DNA of 56,592 nucleotides from positions 1 to 56,592 of the forward strand of contig JAPLTU010000081.1 of assembly GCA_026397965.1 (NCBI GenBank), written 5' to 3'. The first letter of the stretch is position 1; every line of letters begins with the position of its first letter. Below, one piece after another: positions 1 to 9,215 of this stretch. Both the position numbers and the translations under genes were made by a program. The notes under the pieces were generated by a model, which was not told where the DNA came from, did not search any database, and saw only the letters and a program-made list of their open reading frames with translations. Source of the stretch: Verrucomicrobiota bacterium (GTDB taxonomy: Bacteria; Verrucomicrobiota; Verrucomicrobiia; Opitutales; UBA953).

Positions 1-1
1 A

Positions 2-640
2 TCCCTGTTGGCCGCCCTGCTTACGTCGGCCACCGTCAATGTCTTCGCCGCCGACGCGACCACGCCCAGCGCCAAGACCGAACTTTTTAACGGCAAGGAC
101 ACCGCCGGCTGGGTAGCCTTTCCGGCCGACAGCTTCAAAGATACTTGGTCTATAAAGGATGGGTTGCTCGCCTGCGTCGGCAAGCCCAGCGGCTTTCTGC
201 GCACCGAAAAAAGCTATAAGCAGTATCGCTTCACGGTCGAGTGGCGCTTCACTAAAGCGGGCAACACGGGCGTCGTCGTGCACATGACTCCGCCGGACGC
301 GGTCTGGCCCAAGAGCATCGAATGCCAAGGCATGCATGATCACCAAGGTGATTTCTATTTTTGGAATGGTGCCACGGTCAAAGAGGGTACCGAATTGAAG
401 GATAAAAAGACTGGCAAGGTCCGCGGCTATAAGATCGGCCGTCCAGGCGATAGCGTCGAAAAACCCGTCGGCGAATGGAATACCTTCACGACGATTTGCG
501 ACGGCAATACCGTCACGATTCTCGTCAATGGTAAGGAAGTGAACAAGGCTACCGGCACCAACCTCTCCGAAGGTTTCATCGGCCTCCAGGTCGAAGGCGG
601 CGCTTTTGAAGTCAAACGCTGCACCCTCGAACCCCTGTAA
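2..640 (+). CDS. DUF1080 (3-keto-disaccharide hydrolase-type) exported protein, 5' end missing
   Basis: The reading frame is open from the window edge, so the true start lies upstream; the only start-like codon inside is a TTG at position 8, within the signal peptide. The visible N-terminus is the end of a hydrophobic signal followed by an AxA-like cleavage region (VNVFAADA). The rest is one DUF1080 concanavalin-like jelly-roll domain: the ELFNGKDTAGWVAF opening, the VVVHMTPP strand and the GEWNTFTTICDGNTVTILVNG stretch are typical. DUF1080 proteins are exported and bind or hydrolyse sugars; some act on 3-keto-disaccharides, but this substrate is not shown here. It lies 27 nt before a second DUF1080 gene, so the two are probably co-transcribed. 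Confidence 0.85.
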   Translation, partial: SLLAALLTSATVNVFAADATTPSAKTELFNGKDTAGWVAFPADSFKDTWSIKDGLLACVGKPSGFLRTEKSYKQYRFTVEWRFTKAGNTGVVVHMTPPDAVWPKSIECQGMHDHQGDFYFWNGATVKEGTELKDKKTGKVRGYKIGRPGDSVEKPVGEWNTFTTICDGNTVTILVNGKEVNKATGTNLSEGFIGLQVEGGAFEVKRCTLEPL

Positions 641-667
641 TCCGACTGCCCCTGCCGCTCTTTAGTC

Positions 668-1963
668 ATGCGCTTCCTGACCCCCCTGCTCGCTTTGGTT
701 GCGAGTTCCCTCCTAGCCGCTGATGCCCCCGCCGGCTTTACGCCGCTGTTCAACGGCCAAGATCTTGCCGGCTGGCATGGCTTTAATCCCCACTCCGTCG
801 CCAAGCTGACCGGCGAGAAGAAGGACGCCATGCTTGCCAAGATGCGCGAGGAATTCCCACAACACTGGTCCGTGATGGACGGCGAGCTCGTCAATCCAGG
901 GTCGGGTGCGTATGCGACCACCGACAAGGAGTACGGCGACATCGAACTCGTCCTGGAATATAATATGGCCCCCCTGGGCGACTCTGGCATCTACCTCCGT
1001 GCCTGCCCTCAAGTGCAAATCTGGGATCCCGCTAATCCCAAGGAAGTTAAAAACGACGCTCAACTGGGTTCAGGCTCGCTTTGGAATAATAGCAAGGGCG
1101 CTCCCGGCAAAAATGCCCTGGTCCTCGCGGACAAGCCTCCTGGCGAATGGAACACGATGCGCATCCTGATGGTCGGTGCCCGCGTCAGCGTCTGGCTCAA
1201 CGGCAAGCAGACCGTCGACCACGCCATCCTGGAGAACTACTACGACCGAAAAGCTTCCATCCCAGCCAAGGGACCGATTTGCCTCCAGACCCACGGTGCC
1301 TCCATCCGCTGGCGCAATATCGCCGTCCGCGAAATCTCCGGTACCGAGGCCAACCAAATCCTCGCCGCTCACGGTAACGCCAACTTCAAATCCATCTTCA
1401 ACGGTAAAGATTTCACGGGCTGGGCTGGTCCGACCGAGAACTTCGAAGTCGTCGAAAGCGCGATCCGTTGTAAAACCGGCAAAGGCGGCACCCCTTACTA
1501 CAATCAGGACCTGACTGATTTCGCCAATCGCCTCGAGTTCAAGCTCCCGTCGGGCGGCAACAACGGCCTTGCCATTCGTTACCCTGGCAAGGGCAACACA
1601 GCCTACGATGGCATGTGCGAACTCCAGATACTCGACGATAATTATGAAAAGGTGAAAGGAAAAATCGACCCACGCCAAACGCATGGTTCGGCTTACGGCA
1701 TGGTCGCCGCCCAACGTGGCTACCAACGCCCCATCGGCGAATGGAACTTCCAAGAAACGACCGTGGTCGGCGCGACCATTAAGGTGGAACTTAACGGCTA
1801 CATCATCCTCGATACCGATCTCTCCACGGTCGACATGGCGACGGTGATGGCCAAGAGCCCGCACCCCGGCAAGGACCGTAAAAATGGCTTCTTCGGCTTC
1901 GCTGGACATAACGATGCCGCTGAATTCCGGAACATCGAGATCAAGGACCTGGCCGCCAAGTAA
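668..1963 (+). CDS. Exported protein with two tandem DUF1080 domains
   Basis: A 431-residue protein with a clear signal peptide (MRFLTPLLALVASSLLAADA). It contains two DUF1080 jelly-roll domains: residues about 22-225 (opening GFTPLFNGQDLAGWHGF) and about 235-430 (opening FKSIFNGKDFTGWAG). Each repeats the family pattern of an opening FNGKD-GW motif, a GxxGxxxR strand (GDSGIYLRA and GNNGLAIRY) and a GEWN strand. The double-domain form suggests internal duplication. It follows the truncated DUF1080 gene by 27 nt and ends about 25 nt before a strong terminator. Likely periplasmic or surface role in sugar binding or hydrolysis; the substrate cannot be read from sequence. Confidence 0.88.
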   Translation: MRFLTPLLALVASSLLAADAPAGFTPLFNGQDLAGWHGFNPHSVAKLTGEKKDAMLAKMREEFPQHWSVMDGELVNPGSGAYATTDKEYGDIELVLEYNMAPLGDSGIYLRACPQVQIWDPANPKEVKNDAQLGSGSLWNNSKGAPGKNALVLADKPPGEWNTMRILMVGARVSVWLNGKQTVDHAILENYYDRKASIPAKGPICLQTHGASIRWRNIAVREISGTEANQILAAHGNANFKSIFNGKDFTGWAGPTENFEVVESAIRCKTGKGGTPYYNQDLTDFANRLEFKLPSGGNNGLAIRYPGKGNTAYDGMCELQILDDNYEKVKGKIDPRQTHGSAYGMVAAQRGYQRPIGEWNFQETTVVGATIKVELNGYIILDTDLSTVDMATVMAKSPHPGKDRKNGFFGFAGHNDAAEFRNIEIKDLAAK

Positions 1964-1987
1964 GGGCCAAACCAGCCTCCATCCAAA

Positions 1988-2009
1988 CCCCTCGCAAGAG
2001 GGGGTTTTT
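1988..2009 (+). terminator. Intrinsic terminator after the DUF1080 pair
   Basis: CCCCTC pairs perfectly with GAGGGG across a GCAA (GNRA) tetraloop and is followed by G and a five-T tract. It lies 25 nt after the double-DUF1080 stop codon and before the DUF1549/DUF1553 gene, so it separates the two transcription units. Confidence 0.85.
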
Positions 2010-2070
2010 ATTAAGTACGCGTTGCAAGGAACCGCCCGCCCGCCAATCCTGTCTTTAACTCGCCCACCCC

Positions 2071-5000
2071 ATGCGTCTGCGTCCGTCCACCCTTTATCTC
2101 TCCGCCGCGAGCCTCTTGGCTTTTACCCACGCCGTCGCGGCTGAACGTGTTGAATTTAACCGGGATATTCGGCCGATTTTTTCCGATACATGCTTCGCTT
2201 GCCACGGGCCGGATGAGAACAAGATGAAGGGAAAACTGCGTCTTGATTCCCTCGCCGCGGCGCAACGAGGCGGCAAGTCCGGCGATGCCGCGATTGTTCC
2301 TGGTCACCCGGAAAAGAGTGCCGTGATGAAGCGTCTCACGACCCAAGATGCCGATGACCATATGCCTCCGGCCGACTTCCACAAAGTCTTGAGCAAGGCA
2401 CAAGTCGAGACGGTCCGTCTCTGGATTGAACAGGGCGCTGAATATCAAGGGCACTGGGCTTTTCAGATTCCGAAGAAGCCTGCACTTCCGTCAATTCCGG
2501 CCGGCGGTAATGCCATCGATGCATTCCTCGCCAAGAACCTCACCGCCAAAGGCCTTACGCCCAATGCCGAAGCGCCTAAGGCCACCCTACTCCGACGCGC
2601 CGCCCTCGACCTCACCGGCTTGCCTCCCACCGACGCCGATCTCCAATCCTTCCTGAGCGATTCTTCCGCCGACGCCTGGTCCAAGGCCATCGACCGCCTG
2701 ATGACTTCGCCCCACTACGGTGAGAATATGGCGATGCAGTGGCTCGACTTCGCCCGCTACGCCGACTCCAACGGCTTCCAGAGCGATACGCAGCGTACGA
2801 TGTGGCCCTATCGCGATTGGGTCATCAAAGCTTTCAACGACAACAAGCCCTTCGATCAATTCACGGTCGAACAACTCGCCGGCGACCTCCTTCCGGCCGC
2901 CACCCGCGACCAGCTCGTTGCCACGGCGTTCAACCGCAACCACCGTCTCAACGGAGAGGGAGGCCGTATCGTTGAAGAATGGTTCGCCGAAAACGTCATC
3001 GACCGCATCGAGACCACAGGATCCACCTGGATGGCTCTGACGATGAACTGCTGCCGTTGTCACGACCATAAATACGATCCAATCAGCCAAAAAGAGTTCT
3101 ATCAGTTTTTCGCTTATTTTAATTCGAACGACGAATCTGGCGTGCTTGGCGAGTTCGGGGGTTCCGGCACGACCCGCCGTGGTGGCAATACGCCCCCTTT
3201 ACTCGCGCTTCCTACGACGGACCAACAAAAGAAAATCGACGAGACCGCCGCCGCCCTAGCGACTGCCGAAAAAACTCTCAAAAGTATCCCGACCTCCCAA
3301 CCCGAACTTTTTGCCAAATGGCTCGAGCGCCAACAGGCGGCCTTCGCCAAAAACGGCGTCTCCTGGCAGCCGCTGACCGACGAGAAAGTGTCGGCCAAGG
3401 AGGACGCTGAATTCACCCGGTTGGATGACGGCTCTTGGCTGGTGTCCGGTGGCACCGCCGCCAAAGAGACTTACATCATCGAATCCACCCCCGCCCCTGG
3501 CTTGCTGACCGCCGTACGACTCGAAGCGCTGCCCGACGACTCCCATCCTAACAAGAGCCTTGGTCGCGCCTTCAACGGCAATTTCGTCCTCAGCGCTATC
3601 GAGATACGTCTCCTTACTTCCGACGGAAAATCAGCCCCGCTACCTCTTGTAAAAGCCGAAGCCGATTACGACCAGCCCGGCTGGAGTATCGCCAAGCTTG
3701 CGCCGACAACTATGGCCAAGGCTAAGGGTAAGGCAGCCAAGAAACCTGATAACGATAAAGCGGGTTGGGCCATCGGCGGCAATCTACCCAATAACCGTGT
3801 AGCGCGTAAGGCGATCTTCACCGTCGCTCCGACGACGATCCCCGTCGGCGCCAAGCTGATCGTGGCCCTTCGCCAGGAAGCCGTCGCCAGTCACAGCATC
3901 GGTCGATTCCGCCTCAACGCCTCCGGCCAGGATCCAAAGATGCTTTCACTGAAGACCGACCCGGCCGCCGAAGCTGCCCGCCACCTCCTCAGCAAACCAG
4001 CTGATCAACTGACGACGGCTGATCGCAAGGCACTTGAGAAACTTTTTGGCGATAGCCCCGAGCACCCACGCTTCGCCGCCACCGCCAAGGTTGCGGCCGC
4101 CAAGACCGCGCATGATGGCGCCCTCGGTGCCCCGATTTCGGTGATGGTGATGAAGGAAATTGAGAAGCCCCGCGACGCGTTCGTCTTACTCCGCGGCGAA
4201 TACGACAAGATCGGCCCCAAGGTCGAACGCAAGCTGCCCGCCTTCCTCCCACCCCTTCCGGCTGGCGAACCGAATAACCGCCTGGGCTTCGCTCGCTGGC
4301 TCGTCAGCGGCCAACACCCGCTTACGGGTCGCGTCTGGGTCAATCGCGCCTGGGAACGATTCTTCGGCATCGGCTTGGTGAAGACCTCGGAGAATTTCGG
4401 TTCGCAGTCCGAGTGGCCCAGCAACCCCGAGCTTCTCGATTGGCTGGCCGTCGAATTCGTCGACCGCAAATGGGACATGAAATCGATGCAGAAGCTGATC
4501 ATGACCAGTGCGGCCTATCGCCGTAGCGCCGCCGTCACCGCGGAGATGCTAGAGAAAGACCCGGACAACCGCCTGCTCGCTCGCGGCCCGCGTTTCCGGT
4601 TGCCCGCCGAAGTCATCCGCGATCAAGCCCTCTCACTCTCTGGTCTGCTCGTTGACAAACAAGGCGGACCTAGCGTCAAGCCCTACATGCCTGAAGCCGT
4701 CTGGGACGAGACCAGCGTTTACGGCGACATGCGTAATTATAAGGCCGATAAGGGCGAAGGACTTGACTTTACCGCCGTTCGCTCTACACCATCTGGAAAC
4801 GCACCGCGGCTCCGCCTTCGATGCTACTCTTCGATTCTCCCGGACGTGAAGTCTGCACCGTCAAACGCTCACGCTCCAACACCCCGCTCCAAGCACTGTC
4901 GCTACTCAACGAAGTCACCTTCGTCGAAGCCGCCCGCAAACTGGCCGAACAAGCCATGAGACAATCCGGCGATAACGCAGCCAAACTCGCCTGGACTTTC

Positions 5001-5225
5001 CGTCACGTGGTCCGACGCGATGCCACCGCCGAAGAGCTTTCCGTCCTGCACAAAGGCCTCGAGAAACGCCTCGCGACCTATGCCACCGACAAGACACTTG
5101 CGCCTAAACTTCTTGCGACCGGCCTGAGCCCTGCACCGACCGACCTCGACCACGACCAATTAGCCGCTTGGACGGCTACGACCAATATCCTCCTCAACCT
5201 CGACGAAACCGTCACCCGCGAATGA
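2071..5225 (+). pseudogene. PSCyt1-DUF1549-DUF1553 exported protein, split by a -1 frameshift
   Basis: The protein starts with a signal peptide, then a planctomycete-type cytochrome C domain with a CxxCH heme motif (CFACH, about residue 48), then DUF1549 (CCRCHDHKYDPIS) and DUF1553. The frame runs correctly to codon GAC-TTT at 4765-4770. Thereafter the expected DUF1553 sequence (YRRSLYTIWKRTAAPPSM, then MLLFDSPGREVCTVKR) continues in the -1 frame to a TGA at 5225. Restoring one T in the TTT run at 4768-4770 gives a single product of about 1051 residues, normal for the family. Without it the protein ends at 4959 with about 60 missense residues. The downstream DUF1501 start overlaps the restored stop as ATGA, which argues that the full frame was recently functional or that the lesion is a sequencing or assembly error. 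Confidence 0.85.
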
Positions 5226-6685
5226 ACTGCAACGACCATCAATTCCAAGGCCTCGACCCTGCCACGCAGATGGCCTTATCGCGGCGCACTTTCATCAAGG
5301 GTTCCGCGGGTGGCATCGGCCTCGCCGCCTTAGGCTCCATCATCGGCACCCCGGCCTTCGCCGCCAATCCTGGCTTGGGTTTCCCTAACTTCAAGCCCAA
5401 GGCCAAACGGATCATCTACCTATTCCAATCCGGTGCACCTTCACAATTGGATCTCTTTGATCCGAAACCGGAGATGGAAAAAATGCGAGCCAAGGACCTC
5501 CCGGAAAGCATCCGCAAGGGTCAACGCCTGACCACGATGACGTCCGGCCAGAAGTCCTTCCCCGTCGCTCCTTCAATCTTCAAATTCAAACAGTATGGTC
5601 AATCTGGAGCGTGGTTCAGCGAACTCATGCCGCACATGTCTACCAAGGCCGACGCATGGTGCGTCGTCCGTGCGATGCACACGGAGGCGATCAACCACGA
5701 CCCTGCCATCACGTTCATGCAGACGGGCAGCCAGCTCGCAGGCCGCCCCAGCATCGGCGCATGGTCCGCCTACGGGCTCGGCAGCGAGAACGCCGACCTT
5801 CCCGCCTATGTGGTCATGACTTCGTTCGGTAGCGGCCGACCCGAAGACCAACCGCTCTACGACCGACTCTGGGGCGCTGGCTTTCTGCCCTCCAAACTCC
5901 AAGGCGTTAAGCTCCGCAATAAGGGTGAACGCGTGCTTTACCTCAAGGACCCTGACGGCATCCCCCGCGAAGTTCGCCGCGAACAGCTCGACGAGCTCGC
6001 CGCCCTTAACAACCAACGCCACGACGTCCTGGGCGACCCCGAAATCCAGACTCGTATTTCACAATATGAAATGGCCTTCCGCATGCAGACCAGCGTGCCC
6101 GACCTGCTCGATCTTTCCAAAGAACCGCAACACGTCCTCGATCTCTACGGGCCGGATGTGAAACGCCCCGGCTCTTATGCGTCTAATTGCCTCCTGGCCC
6201 GTCGTCTCTGCGAACGCGACGTGCGGTTCGTCCAGCTCTTCCACATGGGCTGGGACCACCACGTCGGCCTCCCCAATGCCATCAAAGGCCAGTGCAACGA
6301 CACCGACCAAGCCACGGCCGGATTACTCACCGACCTCAAACAACGCGGACTGCTCGATGACACTCTGATTGTCTGGGGCGGTGAATTCGGACGTACCATC
6401 TATTCGCAAGGCACCCTTACCGAAACCAATTACGGACGCGACCACCACCCGCGCTGCTTCACCGTCCTGATGGCCGGCGCCGGCGTCAACCAGGGCACCA
6501 CCTTCGGCGAGACCGACGACTTCAGTTATAACATCGTTAAGGATGGCGTGCATGTGCACGACCTCAACGCCACGATCCTACACCTGATGGGCGTCGACCA
6601 TAAGCGCCTCACGTATCGCTACCAAGGCCGCGACTTCCGGCTCACCGACATCCACGGGGATGTCGTCAAGCAGCTGTTGGCGTGA
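5222..6685 (+). CDS. DUF1501 family Tat-exported protein
   Basis: The start is placed at ATG 5222, which overlaps the stop of the upstream DUF1553 frame (ATGA); an earlier in-frame ATG at 5168 would bury the signal peptide. The 487-residue product has a twin-arginine signal (SRRTFIKGSAGGIGLAALG) with a cleavage region near AFAA. The rest matches DUF1501, a sulfatase/phosphatase-fold family: FQSGAPSQLDLFDPKP near the start, WDHH in the middle, and WGGEFGRT plus GRDHHP near the C-terminus. DUF1501 genes almost always sit beside DUF1549/DUF1553 genes in Planctomycetes and Verrucomicrobia, as here. The biochemical role is not established. Confidence 0.88.
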   Translation: MNCNDHQFQGLDPATQMALSRRTFIKGSAGGIGLAALGSIIGTPAFAANPGLGFPNFKPKAKRIIYLFQSGAPSQLDLFDPKPEMEKMRAKDLPESIRKGQRLTTMTSGQKSFPVAPSIFKFKQYGQSGAWFSELMPHMSTKADAWCVVRAMHTEAINHDPAITFMQTGSQLAGRPSIGAWSAYGLGSENADLPAYVVMTSFGSGRPEDQPLYDRLWGAGFLPSKLQGVKLRNKGERVLYLKDPDGIPREVRREQLDELAALNNQRHDVLGDPEIQTRISQYEMAFRMQTSVPDLLDLSKEPQHVLDLYGPDVKRPGSYASNCLLARRLCERDVRFVQLFHMGWDHHVGLPNAIKGQCNDTDQATAGLLTDLKQRGLLDDTLIVWGGEFGRTIYSQGTLTETNYGRDHHPRCFTVLMAGAGVNQGTTFGETDDFSYNIVKDGVHVHDLNATILHLMGVDHKRLTYRYQGRDFRLTDIHGDVVKQLLA

Positions 6686-6692
6686 AGTGGTA

Positions 6693-6864
6693 GTTGACCC
6701 GTTGAAAGGTTGAACAGTTGGCCAGACCTAACCTGTTACCGCACGAGATAGCCCTATCTTTACGTGCTTAGACAGACTCGGCATTTGGCGTGTGACCACG
6801 AGTTGAAAGTAAGACAAAGCAACCAGCCTCTCTGGCCAACCCGTCAACGGATCAACCGATCAAC
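6693..6864. repeat. Inverted pair of four-unit octamer repeats between convergent genes
   Basis: The left arm (6693-6724) is four 8-nt units: GTTGACCC, GTTGAAAG, GTTGAACA, GTTGGCCA. The right arm (6833-6864), read on the minus strand, is GTTGATCG, GTTGATCC, GTTGACGG, GTTGGCCA. Each arm is GTTGAnnn three times and then GTTGGCCA. Eight of the nine nnn positions differ between arms while all constant positions match, giving 24 of 32 identities. It lies between the convergent DUF1501 and sulfatase genes with a loop of 108 nt. A role as a transcription barrier or a REP-like mobile repeat is inference. Confidence 0.75.
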
Positions 6865-6874
6865 TCAGTCTGGT

Positions 6875-8365
6875 TTATTTACCGGTCTGCTCCCGATACA
6901 TCACCTTGAAGGGATTCTCGGCCGGGCCGACGGCGTTTTCATTGACCATGAGCGGACGACACTCCTTCCACCAGGCATCATGCTTGGCGATCAGGTCAGC
7001 GACGACATCGGGATGCGCCGCTGCGACGTCGGTGGTCTCGCCATAGTCGGTGCTTAGATCAAAGAGTTCCCACTTCGGATCAGACGAATTGCCCTCCGCA
7101 GGGGCAGCCGACTTCTTGGCTTTGGCGTTGGCCTTACCCTTAGCGCCGCTCGCCCCACCGGCCGAAACCAAATGCCAGCGGGTCGTACGCACGCTCGTAC
7201 CGGCAAACTTACCTGTCTCAGGATCTACCCCTTTGACCATGTTACCCCAGCGGCCGACGTGGGTAAAGAGCACGCGGTCTGGCCAAGCTATATCCGATGC
7301 AGCTTTAGCTTTGAGCAAAGGCACGAGGCTCCGACCTTCCATTTGCGCCTTCATAGCCTGCGAAGCGGACGTACCCGTCAGTTCAAGAATCGTCGGAGCA
7401 TAATCGATATGGGCGGCCAAGGCCTTGATATCCTGAGGTTGGAACTGTCCAGGCAAGCGCCAGAAAGACATCGCTCGGATACCGCCCATGTAAGGCGTAC
7501 CTTTGCCTGAGTGCATGCCGGCATTGAAGACCTTGACGCCGGCGGTGCCCCCGTTGTCGTTCATCAGGACGATCACAGTGTCCTTGGCGATGCCCATGGC
7601 CTCGACCTTCGCCAGTAGCTTGCCGACATTAAGGTCGATATTATGAATCATCCCGAAGAAGTTTTCGGTGTCCTTACCGAGATCTTTACCTTGATAAATC
7701 GCGGCATCTTCCGGTTTGGCATGATAAGGGCCGTGCGGAGCATTGGTCGCGATATAAGCATAGAACGGGCGCTTCGCCGTCACTTCGCCGTCGATCCACG
7801 TCGTCGCCTGCTTAAAAAATTCGTCGGTACAATACCCCTCGGTCTTCACGAATTTGCCGTTATGCAATAACGTGGGGCCGTAATAAGAATTGCCCGGGAC
7901 GTCGCCGCAGCTTCCGGGGTAATGCTGCCCAATCCCGCCGGCTCCATGGATATAGACCTCATCGAAGCCGCGCTTGTTCGGTTGATACTCGGCTTCGTCG
8001 CCGAGGTGCCACTTGCCGAAGATACCCGTGCGATAACCCGCTTTCTGCAATTGCTGAGGCAACGTCACCGAAGCGAGCGACATCCGCTCCCGCTCCAAGA
8101 TGGTATGGGTGATGCCATTCTTGAATTCATGCCGGCCAGTCAACAAGGCGCTGCGCGTCGGCGAACAGGTCGGTGATACCTGGAAGTCGACGAAACGGGC
8201 GCTTTCGCCGCGAAGTTTATCGATATTAGGCGTCTTGAGGATGGGATTACCGTGCGCGCTCAGATCGCCATAACCTTGGTCATCGGTCAGAATGAAAATG
8301 ACGTTGGGACGCTCGGCCGCAAGGGTCGCCAGACAGCTCAATAAAAGGGCTACAAGATATCTCAT
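6875..8365 (-). CDS. Exported arylsulfatase (CSPTR type)
   Basis: A 496-residue type I sulfatase with a signal peptide (MRYLVALLLSCLATLAA). The metal-binding start PNVIFILTDDQGYGD follows at once. The formylglycine motif C67-S-P-T-R is canonical, followed by the usual LLTGR, and FGKWHLGDE and LMNDNGGTAG are further family motifs. The enzyme should hydrolyse sulfate esters after Cys67 is converted to formylglycine; the substrate is unknown. A lysine- and alanine-rich insert (KGKANAKAKKSAAP) lies near residue 420. It is the last gene of a minus-strand run, 41 nt after the methyltransferase. Its start codon sits directly after a CCCC tract that can pair with an upstream GGGGAT (plus-strand 8366-8371 with 8387-8392). 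Confidence 0.92.
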   Translation of the reverse strand: MRYLVALLLSCLATLAAERPNVIFILTDDQGYGDLSAHGNPILKTPNIDKLRGESARFVDFQVSPTCSPTRSALLTGRHEFKNGITHTILERERMSLASVTLPQQLQKAGYRTGIFGKWHLGDEAEYQPNKRGFDEVYIHGAGGIGQHYPGSCGDVPGNSYYGPTLLHNGKFVKTEGYCTDEFFKQATTWIDGEVTAKRPFYAYIATNAPHGPYHAKPEDAAIYQGKDLGKDTENFFGMIHNIDLNVGKLLAKVEAMGIAKDTVIVLMNDNGGTAGVKVFNAGMHSGKGTPYMGGIRAMSFWRLPGQFQPQDIKALAAHIDYAPTILELTGTSASQAMKAQMEGRSLVPLLKAKAASDIAWPDRVLFTHVGRWGNMVKGVDPETGKFAGTSVRTTRWHLVSAGGASGAKGKANAKAKKSAAPAEGNSSDPKWELFDLSTDYGETTDVAAAHPDVVADLIAKHDAWWKECRPLMVNENAVGPAENPFKVMYREQTGK

Positions 8366-8406
8366 GGGGATTACTTAGCGTGAGCCATCCCCGACCAGAA
8401 GCAATC

Positions 8407-9213
8407 TCAGGAAACTCGCCGATGCAGCCTAAAAGACCGATACGTCATCTCCCCCGAAACCGCGTCACGGTAAAGCCGCGAACCTTTCACGCCGGCAAAA
8501 TCCATGGCCAAGCCATGAAGCAATCGAGGCAGCGCCTGCCGCACCATCGCCTCATAACGCGGAGTATTAAGTTCCATCCCTCGGATGACCTCTGGATTGA
8601 TCAATCGCATTTGCTCCAAGCGTAACAATGCATGGTGCGATAACGCCCCCACCCATTCGTCGACCCCATTAGGGTAGCGCAAATCGGCGTGACAGAACCA
8701 GCCACCGGGCTTCAGCACCTTGGCCACCTGATTCACGAAGCCCGGAAAATCCGGATAGCAATGCGAAGCCTCGACATTGATGACGACATCGAAGCTACCG
8801 GCTGCAAAGGGCAAAGCCTGGGCGTCACCCGCCATAAAACTCAAACCAACGACCTGATGCTTTTCACGGCAATAACGGATACCTTCGGGATTCAGGTCCA
8901 ATCCGATATATTCCTTCGGCCCATGATAACGGGCGAAATAGGAAGCTCCGCCGCCATGCCCGCAGCTGACCTCCAACACCCGCTTACCCCGCAAATCAAC
9001 CCCGCCGAGCACATGGCGATAAAGTTGAATATTCGCCCGATCGGCTTCGTCCTCAGCGCGCAGATTTGGTCGAGGTTCATCCCTACCGTCGAAAGCGTAA
9101 TTCAGAAAGCTGATGCCTTGCGCCCGCACGCGACGGGTAAAGAACGGGTACCACCATTGCCAAAGCTTCTGCCGGAGTTTCGGACGAACCAGGACTTCTT
9201 CGATGAGACCCAT
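8407..9213 (-). CDS. Class I SAM-dependent methyltransferase
   Basis: The ATG at 9213 (MGLIEEVLVRP) is chosen because it lies 2 nt after the SMUG1 stop codon, with AAGGAG 13 nt upstream; a longer start at 9267 would overlap SMUG1 by about 50 nt. The product is 268 residues. Motif I is VLEVSCGHGGGASYFAR, followed by the acidic GLDLNPE loop and VINVEASHCYPD, then the VLKPGGWF post-motif, all typical of methyltransferases acting on small molecules or lipids. The spacing to SMUG1 suggests translational coupling, but no functional link is known. Substrate not predictable; resemblance to the phthiotriol/sterol methyltransferase branch is only an impression. Confidence 0.85.
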   Translation of the reverse strand: MGLIEEVLVRPKLRQKLWQWWYPFFTRRVRAQGISFLNYAFDGRDEPRPNLRAEDEADRANIQLYRHVLGGVDLRGKRVLEVSCGHGGGASYFARYHGPKEYIGLDLNPEGIRYCREKHQVVGLSFMAGDAQALPFAAGSFDVVINVEASHCYPDFPGFVNQVAKVLKPGGWFCHADLRYPNGVDEWVGALSHHALLRLEQMRLINPEVIRGMELNTPRYEAMVRQALPRLLHGLAMDFAGVKGSRLYRDAVSGEMTYRSFRLHRRVS

Positions 9214-9215
9214 GA

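Noticed and set aside
1070-1909. 279-codon antisense open frame inside the double DUF1080 gene
   Set aside because: No family resemblance, low-complexity valine/glycine/aspartate composition typical of antisense of a GC-rich gene, and the plus strand is clearly a DUF1080 protein.
4765-4772. Programmed ribosomal frameshift in the DUF1553 gene
   Set aside because: No X-XXY-YYZ slippery heptamer and no obvious stimulatory hairpin; a one-base T deletion explains it better.
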